Source: Sepioteuthis lessoniana (Eukaryota > Mollusca > Cephalopoda > Myopsida > Loliginidae). Taken from it: 64,000 nt of DNA. Below, one piece after another: positions 29,307 through 40,837 of the stretch; the stretch's first letter is position 1; each line of letters starts with the position of its first letter. Below the pieces are notes generated by a model. It was not told where the DNA came from. It worked only from the letters and a program-made list of their open reading frames with translations, and searched no databases. A program made the translations under genes and the position numbers. The stretch lies in NCBI GenBank assembly GCA_963585895.1, contig CAUZXS010002494.1:90215-154214 (forward strand). The letters are read 5' to 3'.

Positions 29307-32010
29307 ACAATATATGAATGAGCATAACATGCAAACAGACAAGCAGAATTGTGATATAGATTATTTTGAATAATAATTTTCACAAGTTTTATTAATGAAA
29401 CTGACATCATAATAGAGAGGACACAGATAAATGCTGTCAGCAGCAAGTTCAAAAATAGTATTGACAAACAAGGTTTGAATTATTGATGTATTCATTACCT
29501 AAAGAAATATCTGAATGTCTAGTTTTATCATTTTGTCACTGGTGCATTAAAATGATTAAAAAGTAAAGATAGAAAACAACAAAAAATTGGAACTAATTCG
29601 AAAATCATAGCAGGTTAGTGCAACAATTTTGAAATGTTTAGATATCATTTTTCTTTTTTACTGTTATAACACCAAGAGAGTTTTATGAAAAATAAGACTT
29701 ATTTATTTCAGAATATAAAAAAGCTTATTCTGAATGCATTTTTATAACATGCCAACATTTATATAATGTTAGCAGGGTACACTGACATAACTTTTATAGG
29801 TTTTTCAATTTTTCCATATACAAGTTTTTGAACTGTTATCAACTTTCAGCAAGTCAGAAAGAGGTTGACAAGTGCTAAAATTTGCCTGAGGGTAACTTAA
29901 AATCATGCAGAACAAGATTGCTCAACTCCCTAAGGTATTCAATGAAACTGTCCATTTTTTCCTCTGCTTATAAGCTTGCAAACATAGATATATTCTGATC
30001 CCCACTCTCCATAAATCAATCTGGTTTTAAAATCACATCATATTAAAGGAAAATAAAACTTATGATTAAAGCAAAAATCTTTCCCCATCTTCTTTATTTA
30101 ATCAAAAAATAAAATAGAATAAAAAATAAATTTATAAAATCAATACTAAACTTTAACTGAAGGCAACGTTCAAGAAAAAAGATTTAGAATTGCACTCTTA
30201 AGATATAAGTTGGTTTCCTGTATTTTTAAAATTTTATTTAACTTATTTATTTTCTTAAATAAATATAAACTTATTTATAAAAATCCAATGTGCTTTACCA
30301 GGACTTTTTGGAACTTACTTTTTCCTGGTGAATTCTATTAATGACTTGATTAAATTTAAAATATCAAGCAAAATTTGTATCCTTTCGGCTATAAAAAGTC
30401 AAACACTTGTTTAAGTTTAATGGTTGGTGTCAATAATGCCTTTCTTAAGATCAGATTCTTAAAGTGTTCTATTAAAACGTTTAGTACAAAACCTGACAGA
30501 TTTGTGTTATGAATTAAAATAAGATCATGTCATCATTCGAGATAAAGTGTTCTACTCAATACCACATATAAGTTACAAATGAGAATAGCAATACATAATG
30601 AGGATAGAAAAGGTAATGGTCAAGAAGTCATAATAAAAAATGACATCTCTACATATGAAATAATTAAACAATACCAAATAATTTAAAATGATGGTTTATA
30701 TATTCCAACCAGGTTTTGATGGCTACTCAAATCATAAGTCATGTAACCAACAAGATGATTGGTAGCAGAGGTCATGTAACCAACAAGCTGATTGGTGGCA
30801 GAGGTCACATCTTTTGTAAGCCAACCATGTCAGTGATTTTTGTCTGTATATGTGCAGTATGAGTCAAAACTTACATACCATAATAATGAATGTATTAAGA
30901 TTTTAAATTATCATGACCAACTGGTGAATTCTGTTCCATTCTGCATTGGAATCATGCCCAAACACTACAAAATGTCCTTTTTTTTGTAATTGCATCAAAT
31001 TCCAGTAAGTTTATTTGCTATTAATAATTAGCAAAGTATGCAATTTTAACAATTAAGAGAAAATGATAGATAATATATACAGTATAGATTTGACAGAAAA
31101 GAAAGAGAATACTGAAATATATTGCTTTACTGTCTTGTTCTGTCTTTTAGACACTTTCTGAACATTGCCATAAAAAAGTAACTAACAGGCTTTGGCTGAC
31201 TTGGCCAATTATTAACACTTTGATTTTGTTGACATTCATCCAGGCACAAACAGGAGCAGGACTTGCCTGGAAGCAAACCAAATCTAAATTATGTTCATTG
31301 CAAAGTGGCCTTGAAGGATTTATAAGTCTGTCATCATTGGAGCATGCTAATAGCAAAGCAGCAGAGAGATAGATGCCTGATGCAAGAAGAAAACAGACCT
31401 TCAGATATACAATCTTATGATTACTTCAGGAATGGATAGATATTTCAAGTAATACTATTGGATGTTTTTGGACATCTAAGACAGAAACAAATCAACTCAA
31501 TAAATTAGTTACAGATGATAGTACAATGATAAGAGCATTAGACTAGAAGTAAAAACTAATTTGTTTAATCTAAGGTAATAAGTAAATGAAGTTTATTAAC
31601 AATAAATAAAGAGAACAAACAATATTCCTTTAAAATTAAAGTAAAGAAGGCACCTTATTCATTCCAAAATAGACAATATCAATTTTGCCAAATTGACATA
31701 ACTTTTTTTAATTACCACATAAAACAGTGTAACCTGGGACTGAGTATATTATTCCATTTAGTTGTAGCAAGGAATATAAGGGTGGAACCAGCCACCCTCT
31801 AAAAGTAAGGTTGAAAGAACACCAGAAAGCTATAATCCAATGTGGAGGGGAAAGAAAATGAGTTCAGACATAGCTGATCATATATAGATGTCACCAACCC
31901 CTGTAAAATGAAGTCAGGATGATAGAGAACACTGAAAAGGTGATTGAAAGAATTAGCACACATACTAGGCTCTAAAAAACCTTTCCAGTAGGATTAGTAT
32001 AGAAATGAAT
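29307..32010. other. AT-rich sequence; small tandem duplication; no gene recognised
   Basis: A 33-base unit (tcatgtaaccaacaag...) is duplicated at about 30742-30807. At 31512-31580 'agtacaatgataagagcatt' and 'ttgtttaatcta' look like degenerate SINE boxes. A 69-codon minus frame at 31147-31356 has balanced composition but no domain. Confidence 0.4.
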
Positions 32011-32122
32011 ACTATGTATATGGGAGCCTTTAATTAAGAAAGGACAAAGACAGACAAATGAGATTTACTATGTATATGGGAGCCTTTAATTAAGAAAGGA
32101 CAAAGACAGACAAATGAGATTA
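32011..32122 (+). repeat. 56-bp tandem duplication
   Basis: 32011-32066 and 32067-32122 are almost identical (start actatgtatatgggagcc), differing only at the last position by eye. This is a recent local duplication. Confidence 0.9.
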
Positions 32123-33041
32123 AGTTTAAGACTTGATGAATTTCAACCACCAGATTGTCCTATGGGAAAATGCTGTAGTAGATAAAAGCACTGGTTAAGT
32201 ACATCTAGTTGCCTAGCAGTCATAAGTTCAATCTCAGAACTGACTAATGCAAAAAGTCATATTCTATTTTAATGGAAGATACAGACAAGTAACATCATTA
32301 TGAAGAACTAACTGAAACAAGATATCCTCAAGCATGGACACACCCATGGATTGAATAAATGGTTCAGTTTAAGATTTCCAGGAGATTATCAACAATGACA
32401 GACACCTGAAAAGCTCAGAGGGTAAAATGGTCAAAGTGTTGTGACTATAATAAGATGAAGATACTAATCAGAATAAATCAATGTATAATGAAGATAATTT
32501 CTCATTTCAAAACTTCAGACAAAAATTAGAAGAGAGTATTTATTTATTTAGGTGATAAGAGTGACATTTTTAACAGCATTATTTTCAGCTCTGTGTTACC
32601 ATGGAAATTGATATTCACAATGTGTGGCTTACAGCAACCAAACGAATCTGTCTTAATTTTGTTAAGTCCAATTCAATATAACAAATTCCTCCAATCTCTA
32701 AATATCACAAACATCTTTTCTTTTAAGTTAGAAGAGTTGGTTTACACCAGGCAATACTGATCGCCAGATCAAATGTTTCTAAAAAAGCTGACAAAATAAA
32801 TGTAATTTCCTCAGTTGTCTTACTGAAGTACAACATAAAAAAAGTTCTTTTATTTATGTTTGTCAACAAAGTTGGAAGGAGGATATGGTTTTATTCTTGT
32901 CTTTCTGACTTTGTAATGCATAAAAACTAAAAGAAAATAAAAACAGTCACTCAGCAAAGGAAGGTGGAAATTTAAAGTTAGGTTACCACCGTAGTACAGA
33001 TACTATTACTACTTTAATAATACAAGAAATTACTGCAGTTA

Positions 33042-33043
<2 letters not shown>
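32123..33043. other. No gene; weak tRNA-like block
   Basis: 'tgtagtagataaaagcactgg' near 32172 and 'aagttcaatctcag' near 32224 have A/B-box spacing and may be a SINE head fragment. Otherwise featureless. Confidence 0.35.

Positions 33044-33090
<47 letters not shown>
33044..33090. repeat. Microsatellite (CT)n
   Basis: About 23 CT units without interruption. Confidence 0.95.
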
Positions 33091-33094
<4 letters not shown>

Positions 33095-33195
33095 ACTGGT
33101 CCCATTACCTGATTTGATTGTAAGGGTTCTACTCATGTAGTACATCTTGGGCAGGAATAGCTTAACATCCCACTTCAGGTTTACAACTGATTTGA

Positions 33196-33418
33196 ATTGA
33201 GCGATTTCCTTCTCCTAGACTTGTTAGCATAATAAGGTTAAAGAGTCTAGTCTGCCCTACTATTTACCCATAGTTGAAGAGAGAATAGTTGGATTAATAC
33301 CTTTACCAAGAGTATTAACACTATCTGAAATTCAATTAACTTTTTTCAGGATTTGAACTTGGATAGCCAAGTCCACTTCCTATGACAATAACCACAGCAC
33401 TCTGTAGACAGATACAAA
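33196..33418 (-). repeat. tRNA-derived SINE, family C, copy 5
   Basis: On the plus strand it begins 'ttccttctcctagacttgtt' and continues with 'agtctgccctactatttacc', 'taatacctttaccaagagta' and a terminal 'aggatttgaacttgg' (the B box in reverse). These are the family blocks in inverse order. Confidence 0.7.
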
Positions 33419-34211
33419 GAATTAAATAAAGAATTTGAATGATCTGTAATACTTACTTTATCAACTGAACACACATTCAACTTTATACATTGTGTATGTA
33501 TATAAACATATAAACAGGATATAAAAATATTATCACTTCTGGGTTTATAAATCTAATTAAAGAATATACGACTTCTTTTCAATAATTAATTGCTAAAAAA
33601 TTATGAAAAAATTGCCTTTAGTCAGAAAGATTACATGTTTAAACCTACAAATGGAAAATTACACCATTTGGATGAATTAGAAAAATTATTCCAACTATTA
33701 GCTGAAGTATTATTTATCAGTAAAATATAAGACAAGCAAAATTCTATTATATACAAGAATCAGTGAAAATCCATACTTCTGAGATATTGATGATAATTTC
33801 CAAGCAGCTATGTACAAAAACTTAGCATTGACTAAAATTTTATATTTTGAAAACCAGTGATTAATTTTTATGTACAGATGAAACTTGAAAAACAACAACA
33901 GTAAAAACTTAAGTAGAAAAGAAATTCTAAAATTTCAAATAAAAAATCATATCTTGATAGAGGAATACTATATAGAGTTTTTGTAGGTTATATACCTTTA
34001 CATACCTTTCTCTGTAGTTTATTATAGTAGCTTACTAAGCTTAGCTTTGTCTGTGACAAGACCAGAAATATAGGACACCTAGTGAGAAAGTCACTAGCAA
34101 TGCCCTACATAGTAGACTAGCTTCCTAACATTATAACACCATGAAAGATGCCCTCTCTGTTATTTATCATAAAAGAGTTTTGCATTTCACATCTTGTGGA
34201 TGAAATTATTG
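33419..34211. other. AT-rich sequence, no gene recognised
   Basis: Nothing supportable beyond short AT-biased frames. Confidence 0.5.
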
Positions 34212-34460
34212 AAGAGGAGTTTGGCCCAGCGGTTAGAGTGTTCGCCAATGGCCCGGGAGACCTGGGTTCAATCCCAGGTCGAGTCATACCAAAGACTTTA
34301 AAAATGGAACTTGATACCACCTTGCTTAACACTCAGCATTATAAGGTACGGTTCAAGGGTAAAGTGGAGCAATCCTGGGAATGGAGTAGCGCCCTCCCCT
34401 ACACCTTGGTGTAGTAGCTATCAAAAAGGAGCCTTCGGGTCACCCTCGACTATGGTCGCT
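34212..34460 (+). repeat. tRNA-derived SINE, family E, copy 1
   Basis: This SINE has the best-preserved Pol III head in the window: A box 'tggcccagcggttagagtg', and a T-arm 'cctgggttcaatcccagg' that forms a perfect stem and includes the B box. The body has 'ataccaaagactttaaaaat', 'cttgcttaacactcagca' and 'aaagtggagcaatcc', and the tail has 'aaggagccttcgggtcaccc'. The same blocks occur in inverse order at 46462-46725 and 43379-43518. Flanking duplications were not found for this copy. The 88-codon frame across it is incidental. Confidence 0.8.
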
Positions 34461-35198
34461 AACTTTACTTTTATGTAATAGATGTAACAGTGACTTACCA
34501 TATGTCAAACGCATACTATGTTTTGATTGTCAAGTTGCCATTTGCAGAGAGCATGATGTGTGTGTGCCAAACTGCCTATTTTATACAGTAGACTCATTTG
34601 CATAAGAGGATAAACGAGCATTGTAAAACCAGGTGAGTAGATGTGGGGATTCAGATCTTTTTTGGATTTTGGCGAGCCTGAACAGTGGAATTACAAATGC
34701 AAGTGAGACCTATATTTTGAGCACAACTGAAACTACAGCATCAACAGTGGCATTATGACTTTGCTTAAAATCTAAATCACAAGCATAACAGAACTTAACA
34801 ATCTATAACTGGTACTGTGTATATCAGTGTAATGAATGACTTTTTAAGTTCAAATCTTCACATAAAAAACGTGTTGTTCATTTCACAAGAAATCTTCTTG
34901 AACACATTGAAGTTTATCATCACTCATTACACACAATATAGGATAACAACATTTTTTATGGTTAAAAATAAAGTTTTGTTCACCATATGATCATTACTGG
35001 AGTATATAGGTATATCAGATAAGAATGAACAAAAACTAAGAAACTTTAATTTGCAACACTAAAAACAAAATCATTGTTCATAAACAAGCATATCAGTATT
35101 TGAATTTATATGAGTTACAGCATCATTCCATAAAAAATAATTTCAACATAATGTCTCGCCATTTCAACTTTATTATACCATATATATTCAGGACAGAC
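34461..35198. other. No gene; short dispersed repeat at 34698-34790
   Basis: 34698-34790 ('gtgagacctatattttgagc', 'attatgactttgcttaaaat', 'aatcacaagcataac') matches 56629-56722 in the same orientation. The rest is unassigned. Confidence 0.5.
34698..34790 (+). repeat. Dispersed repeat, family H, copy 1
   Basis: Roughly 90 bases share ordered blocks with 56629-56722. There the repeat lies just beyond the N-terminal side of a mariner relic, so it could be the untranslated end of that mariner family. Confidence 0.55.
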
Positions 35199-35332
35199 AA
35201 GGTTCTTCAGCCTTGGTGAGGCAACTAGTCTAGGAGAAGGAAAACTCTGAATTCAAACCCGTTAAACTCCGCTTAAAAATTGACCTTGTGTCATATCCTG
35301 ACCGAGCGGAGGGGTTGGGTAAATAGGATATA
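35199..35332 (+). repeat. tRNA-derived SINE, family C, copy 6 (3' part)
   Basis: Carries the family 3' half only: 'cagccttggtgaggcaacta', 'gaattcaaaccc', 'ttaaaaattgaccttgtgt', 'gagcggaggggttgggtaaa'. The tRNA head is missing. Confidence 0.7.
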
Positions 35333-35382
35333 TATTCATATATCATGCAACTTTCTAAGACCTAAAATTTAGCCTAATATTA

Positions 35383-35625
35383 GGTTTAGTTTGGTTTCTC
35401 TGTTTAATGACATATCAACCTTCATGGCTTATTTAATGCCAAAGGCATCTTTGTAGATGAACAACAGTGATACTATTAAACACATAGATGTGGGGATAAG
35501 GAGGTTCATGATTTTTCTGACAGTATTAGTCCGAAAGTGAAAATAATAGCTCAACTGGAGTTCAAACTCGCTTATTTTGAGGTTGCCATCCAGCAATTTA
35601 GCCATTATGAAATGGGGACTACTCC
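35383..35625 (-). repeat. tRNA-derived SINE, family B, copy 1
   Basis: On the plus strand it contains 'taatgacatatcaaccttca', 'ggcttatttaatgccaaagg', 'gtgatactatta', 'ttagtccgaaagtgaaa', 'gagttcaaactcgctta' and 'cagcaatttagccattatga'. On the minus strand the last two form tRNA-like A and B boxes, so the head is at the right end. Other copies: 40044-40265, 41538-41778, 47015-47237. Confidence 0.75.
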
Positions 35626-37119
35626 CATGATATTAGGGGGTTGCACCATGTGTTAGATACAAACTTTGTGTGTGTGTGTGAATAGTTAACCAAGGCTAGA
35701 CCTAGGCTAACAGATACATCTACACAATTTAGGTCTCAGAAAGTTGTATAATACACAAGTTATATACAGTAAAAATACACTGAAAATCTTTAGATATCCT
35801 GCTGAAAAAAAGATATAATTGAATTATCAACAAAAGTAAAATCAAAAGTGGAGTATTATATGGAAAGCTTTTCAAGAAAGAAACTTTATTGTTAACTGGG
35901 TAGTGCACTAAATTGCCCAAAACTTAAACTTATTGATACTTTATAATGTTAACATTATCCCTTTGCATATGCAAGTCATTTACTCATAAATGACTCTTTA
36001 TTTCCATCCAAAAGTTTCTGTGCAAGCATTAACAACAGTTCATTTGCTGCAAATCACATTCATAATGAAGCCATTAAAATATCATTTCATGCAAGACCAA
36101 TTCAAAATGACTACATAAAACCAACAAAAGAAGTGATCGACAGGTCAGTCTGCAACAAATTGAAGAGAGGATCATTTCCAAAAAGAGAATTTTAATCAGT
36201 CATTTTTGACAAGTGATAAAGGGTGACCTAAAAGACATAGAAACTAGTGAAACATCAACAGTAAAAGTGATAAACTTTTACAACTGTAGATGTAGGGAAA
36301 GGGTTACTAGAAGTAACAGGGGTATTCCAATACTACTCTTTCATAATATCTGATTTATTATATCTCCAAATATTTTGCATCAATTGCACAAATAATTCAA
36401 AATATTGATTTTTCTTTACTAATAAAGTCTCTGTTTATTTGGAAGATCAATATTGCCGCATTACTATACCTGAGGTGTTGTATATTTTTTCGAATGATTA
36501 TTTTTAAATAAAATAAATCAGCAAAATTTAAACTTTTTTTCTTATAAGCACATTTATTTGCCAATCTATTTGAAAAAATATTTATCTTACATCAAATTCT
36601 CTTAAAAGGTGTCATATTACACACAGTAATAATAACATAAATCAAGAAATGTCATACATTTGGGATTTCTTAAAATAATACTCTATAACACATCTAAATT
36701 GATTGATAGTATGCAACTTTTATATCTAAAGTAGACAAGTTTAATCTTATAAAATTTGATCTACATTTTTACCACTTTTTCCCAGACTTTTTTCTATTCA
36801 GTAGTTAAGATGAAAATGAATAAGAAGTGAGACATTATCTAAATCTGAAGCATGACACAAAAAATATCCTAATACATAGATGTCTAGAAGTTAATTATTA
36901 AATAAACCAGTGACAAATAGGCACCTGATCCTTTACTCCCAATCAATCTTCTAATCTCTTCTCTTAATAACTTGTGATACTTTCATTCTATAAAGATGTA
37001 CTCTACAATGCTTGATAAAGATGATAATAATCAGTCACTTCTTTGTTCATTCTATAATAGGGTGAAAAGGTTCAATACTGAATCACTGAAACCAGATTCA
37101 AACATGTAGATTAATATAA
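35626..37119. other. AT-rich sequence, no gene recognised
   Basis: A short GT run sits at 35668-35680. Nothing else is supportable. Confidence 0.5.
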
Positions 37120-37682
37120 ATTGACTCATGCTTTCCAGTGTCTCATCAACCGAAAAAGACATCGACACACGGCTAACGAAGGCATGGACAGCTATCAATA
37201 GGCTATCAATCATATGGAAATCAGACCTGACCGATAAAATGAAACGCAGTTTCTTTCAGGCAGCGGTCGTATCGATACTGCTGTATGGATGCACTACTTG
37301 GATGCTAACTAAACGGCTGGAGAAGAAGCTAGACGGCAATTACACAAGAATGTTGTGAGCAATACTGAACAAGTCCTGGTGGCAAGACCCCACAAGGCAC
37401 CAACTATACGGCCACGTGCCTCCCATCATGAAAACTATCTAAGTTAGACGAAGCAGACATGCAGGACGCTGCTGGAGAAGCAGGGACGAGCTCATAAGTG
37501 ATGTACTCCTATGAACCCCCACATATGGCCGGGCAAAAGCAGGACAACCAGCTCGAACATACATACAGCAGCTATGTGAGGATACGAGATGTAGCCCTGA
37601 AGACCTGCCAGAGGCGATGAACGATAGGGAGAAGTGGCGAGAGAGAATTAGGGATATCCGTGCCTGTGGCACGACAGGATGA
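37120..37682 (+). pseudogene. 5'-truncated LINE, reverse transcriptase C-terminal region
   Basis: The frame starting near 37128 is continuous to a TGA at 37680-37682 but carries three in-frame stops. Motifs such as 'RLTKAWTAINRLSIIWKSDL', 'SFFQAAVVSILLYGCTTW', 'YGHVPPIMKTI', 'CWRSRDELISD', 'ARTYIQQLCEDT' and 'EAMNDREKWRERIRDIR' are those of the region after the RT domain in RTE-like and related non-LTR elements. It ends in a gatgatgac-type tail, as RTE elements often do. The stops are TGA at 37356, TAA at 37440-37442 and TGA about 70 bases later. The upstream part is absent, as in most 5'-truncated insertions. Confidence 0.8.
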
Positions 37683-37726
37683 GGATGATGACATGCAAAT
37701 TAAAGAACTATCATAAGCAATATTTA

Positions 37727-38290
37727 CTAGGGTGAGTCAAAAGTTTTGCAATATTTTGATACATGTTAGTTAGTAACATATATGTCACATGACCAAAGCA
37801 GTTCAATCCATGAAAGGTACCCACAGTGGGTACCTTCTATTATTGTAGTAGTTAGTGCACTGACATGTGCATTGTTTCACTGTGTATGAATTAAAAGCTA
37901 CCCAGATGAATATGTCATGTTGACAAATGCAAAAACTTATATTTTTCAAGTTCAAAAGGGTTTATAACACTGTAGAAGCAAGAAAAAACATTTGTTATAT
38001 GAAAGGTGATGGTGTAATTTATCACAATAGAGTAATAAGATAGTTTAAGAAATAATGCTTGAGTTGCCTTGACAATCAGGCAAGGTCAGGTAAGCCTAAA
38101 ACTCTGGATTCTGAGGCCATGCACCAAGCCATAGAGGCAAATCTAGCAAGTAGCTCTCAGAGAGTATCAGGCAAGCTCAACATCAAACAAGTCATAGTGC
38201 ATCCCCTTTATAATCTCAACAAAAGCATCCAAAGTTGGTGAACTGTGACTCATGTAACCAAAATAATGCAAAATTCTTTACTTACCCAAG
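37727..38290 (+). mobile_element. Mariner deletion derivative (family M2, copy 2)
   Basis: Left terminus 'gggtgagtcaaaagttttgc' and right terminus (reverse strand) 'cttgggtaagtaaagaattt' are the family M2 ends seen at 6007-7078, and TA lies on both sides (37725-37726, 38291-38292). The 564-bp interior encodes a piece of N-terminal transposase (38059-38241) that runs into the right end, so the catalytic part is missing. Confidence 0.75.
38059..38241 (+). pseudogene. Mariner transposase N-terminal fragment
   Basis: A 60-codon frame with 'ARSGKPKTLDSEAMHQAIEA' aligns with the linker and second helix-turn-helix of the 6.1-kb relic ('VRPKTMDSKAVFQAIEAN'). 'SGKLNIKQVIVHPLYNLNKS' then matches the second DNA-binding helix pair of mariners. 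The frame stops immediately after; no catalytic residue is present. An upstream continuation in other frames (37940-38050) indicates frameshifts. Confidence 0.65.
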
Positions 38291-39562
38291 TATTAACAAC
38301 CTCTATTACATTTAAATTTAAACTCTTTGTTTTACCATTCATAATTATTTTTCATTTCATTAAAATGAAATGATAAAGTGTAAATACATAAGGAAGGAAA
38401 AACAGTTAAAAAGTTTCAGATATGTAATGAAATTCAGGTGTGAATTTTATGCTTTCCTATACATTTAACCATAAAATATTTTCTAGAGTTTACTTTCAAT
38501 AGTGCTTAGCTTTTTAAAGCAAAAACAATTGTTAATTTTTTTAAAAATCAAAATAAAAGACGTTTACTTGTAGAAGTAAAAATCAATATACAATATATGC
38601 CACATAAAAAAAAAAATTATACTATATGTGATATTCAGAGTTACTATAAGTTATCAGGTAAAATAAAAAAAATATCCAAATATTTCACGAGAAATTTGGT
38701 TTGTCATTTATTCCTTTTTATAAAAAGAATAAACAATCTGTTTTGGGCACTGTAACAAGTAAAATTTGCTTCACTGAAAGATTTTCATAATTTTTTAAAA
38801 CATAGACTGTTTTTTGTTTTTTTTTTAAATTAATATTTTGCACATTTCTCTCACCAAAAGGCAATACAAATATTTTGTTTACTTTGAATGCAAACAAACA
38901 TGTTCAAATCAATGTAAAAATAGACTGAGAATCTGGGTTTTTCCCCACCTCCTAAAAATGAAGTTTCTAACATCATGTGCCAGAATCTTATTCCTAAAGA
39001 AACCAAAGTTAGATTGTTTAATGCTAAATCAAAATATCGAGGCTGTTGGTGGATCTCCATCAACAAAGTGCAGAGAATATGAGAGACAGCAAAGAAAAAA
39101 AAATTATGATTTTGCCAGGCTCATGCATAAAACCACAGTATTATTTTTGTTTTTTGAAAGCTAAACTATAAATTTTGATCCTCAAACTACAAATCAAAAC
39201 AACAGACAATTTTAAATATCTACAAACTATAAGAAAAAAAAACAAACAAACAAAGAAAATATTAATTCTAAAGTTGCTATGTTGGACAAAGCCCAGCATT
39301 AAATTGAAAAATATTTCTGAGAAGCTGGCATCCTTCAGGGGGTTATTTTTGTTGATGTGAGCTTGTTAGAGTGAGTAATGCTTCTTCCACAGTCTTGACA
39401 GAATCATACAAGACAACTACAAAATCTCCTGTTTGCAGATCTTCAGAAGATACAAAGCAAACGATAGGAAGAGATAGCATATATACTTCCCTATGAATGT
39501 CTTTTAATTAAATATAATAGTTTTATCTGTTATAGTCAGTTAGGAAAATAATTCTAGAGAAA

Positions 39563-39564
<2 letters not shown>
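38291..39564. other. AT-rich sequence, no gene recognised
   Basis: Frames at 38838-39164 and 38851-39066 overlap on opposite strands and show no domain. Confidence 0.45.
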
Positions 39565-39652
<88 letters not shown>

Positions 39653-39660
39653 ATATATAC
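39565..39660. repeat. Compound microsatellite (AT)n(GT)n
   Basis: About 34 AT units are followed by about 10 GT units and a short TA run. Confidence 0.95.
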
Positions 39661-39888
39661 ACTGTTTGTCTTTTTGGGGAACTTTGAGGGAATCTTGAGA
39701 GTTGAGTGGGGTTTTTTTGTTTGTGTTTTTTTTTTTTGTTGAAATACTATCCCACTTGTTAATAAAATTTTACTTTTAACAGATTCCAGGGTGACTATTC
39801 AAAGAGTGCTGGATGAAAGGGTCCCTTTAGTTTAGTTTTATTATTTTTAAAATCAATTCAATAAAATGGTTCTCCTGATTCAAGTAAC

Positions 39889-39891
<3 letters not shown>

Positions 39892-39942
<51 letters not shown>
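39892..39942. repeat. Microsatellite (AT)n
   Basis: About 25 AT units. Confidence 0.95.
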
Positions 39943-40043
39943 GAAAGCACTCTTAAATCAGCAAAGTTACACTTGCATTTAAAACATTGGTAGTTTGCAA
40001 GGTATTCTACAAATTGCTTTTAATAAACAGAAATTATTTATAT

Positions 40044-40265
40044 TTTGGTTGGTTTAATGGCACATCAAACTTCGTGGGTTATTTAATGGCAAATTCATCC
40101 TCATAGATAAACAACAATAATACAGTTTAGCAAGGAGAACTGGATTCATACCTTTCCTAAGGTTATTAGTCCAAAAGTTAAAGTAATAACATGATTGGAG
40201 TTCAAATTCGCTTACTGCAAGCCTGCAGTCCAGCAATTTAGCCATTACACTCCGGGGAATCTCCA
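40044..40265 (-). repeat. tRNA-derived SINE, family B, copy 2
   Basis: Plus-strand blocks 'ttggtttaatggcacatcaa', 'cgtgggttatttaatggcaa', 'ttagtccaaaagttaaagta', 'gagttcaaattcgctta' and 'ccagcaatttagccattaca' match the other family B copies. It is followed closely by an (AT)n run at 40286. Confidence 0.75.
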
Positions 40266-40282
40266 AATTATTCATGGCTGAC

Positions 40283-40285
<3 letters not shown>

Positions 40286-40327
<42 letters not shown>
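40286..40327. repeat. Microsatellite (AT)n
   Basis: About 20 AT units directly after the SINE head. Confidence 0.95.
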
Positions 40328-40330
<3 letters not shown>

Positions 40331-40837
40331 ATGTGTTTCATACTTTATAGAACCCAATGGGAATCCCAAAGTGCAATGTTTTTCTATTTTTTTGCTACAA
40401 TAAAAATTATCATTTCATTTATTTTTCATTAGAAGAGTTATTTTGCTATATTGTTCTTAAAAAATAAAGTGAACTTTAACATTTTATTAATTATTAAACA
40501 TTGATGAAGAATTACTTCCTAGTTAAACCCAAAATACATGGAACTTTCTGAAGATGATATGGGATTACATTTTAACATCATTTAGTTTAATACTGCCAAT
40601 TAGAATTAATGGTCTAATGTCTAATATCCAGTATCAGAATGCAATCTCAGTATTACCCATTTCAATTAATATGATTTTTTTTTTTTACTAATCTTCAGTT
40701 ATATATAGGATTTAATTTGTACAAATTATCAGAATACTTTATTCACATCTCTATTATACTAATAATTTAATTATTTTTATTGGCTAATATAAAAAGTAGG
40801 CTCAACTTTAATAAAAATCAAAATATTAACTTTATTG

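Noticed and set aside
34212..34290. Possible tRNA gene with a perfect T-arm
   Set aside because: The same head is followed by the same non-tRNA body in other copies (46462-46725), so it is a SINE.
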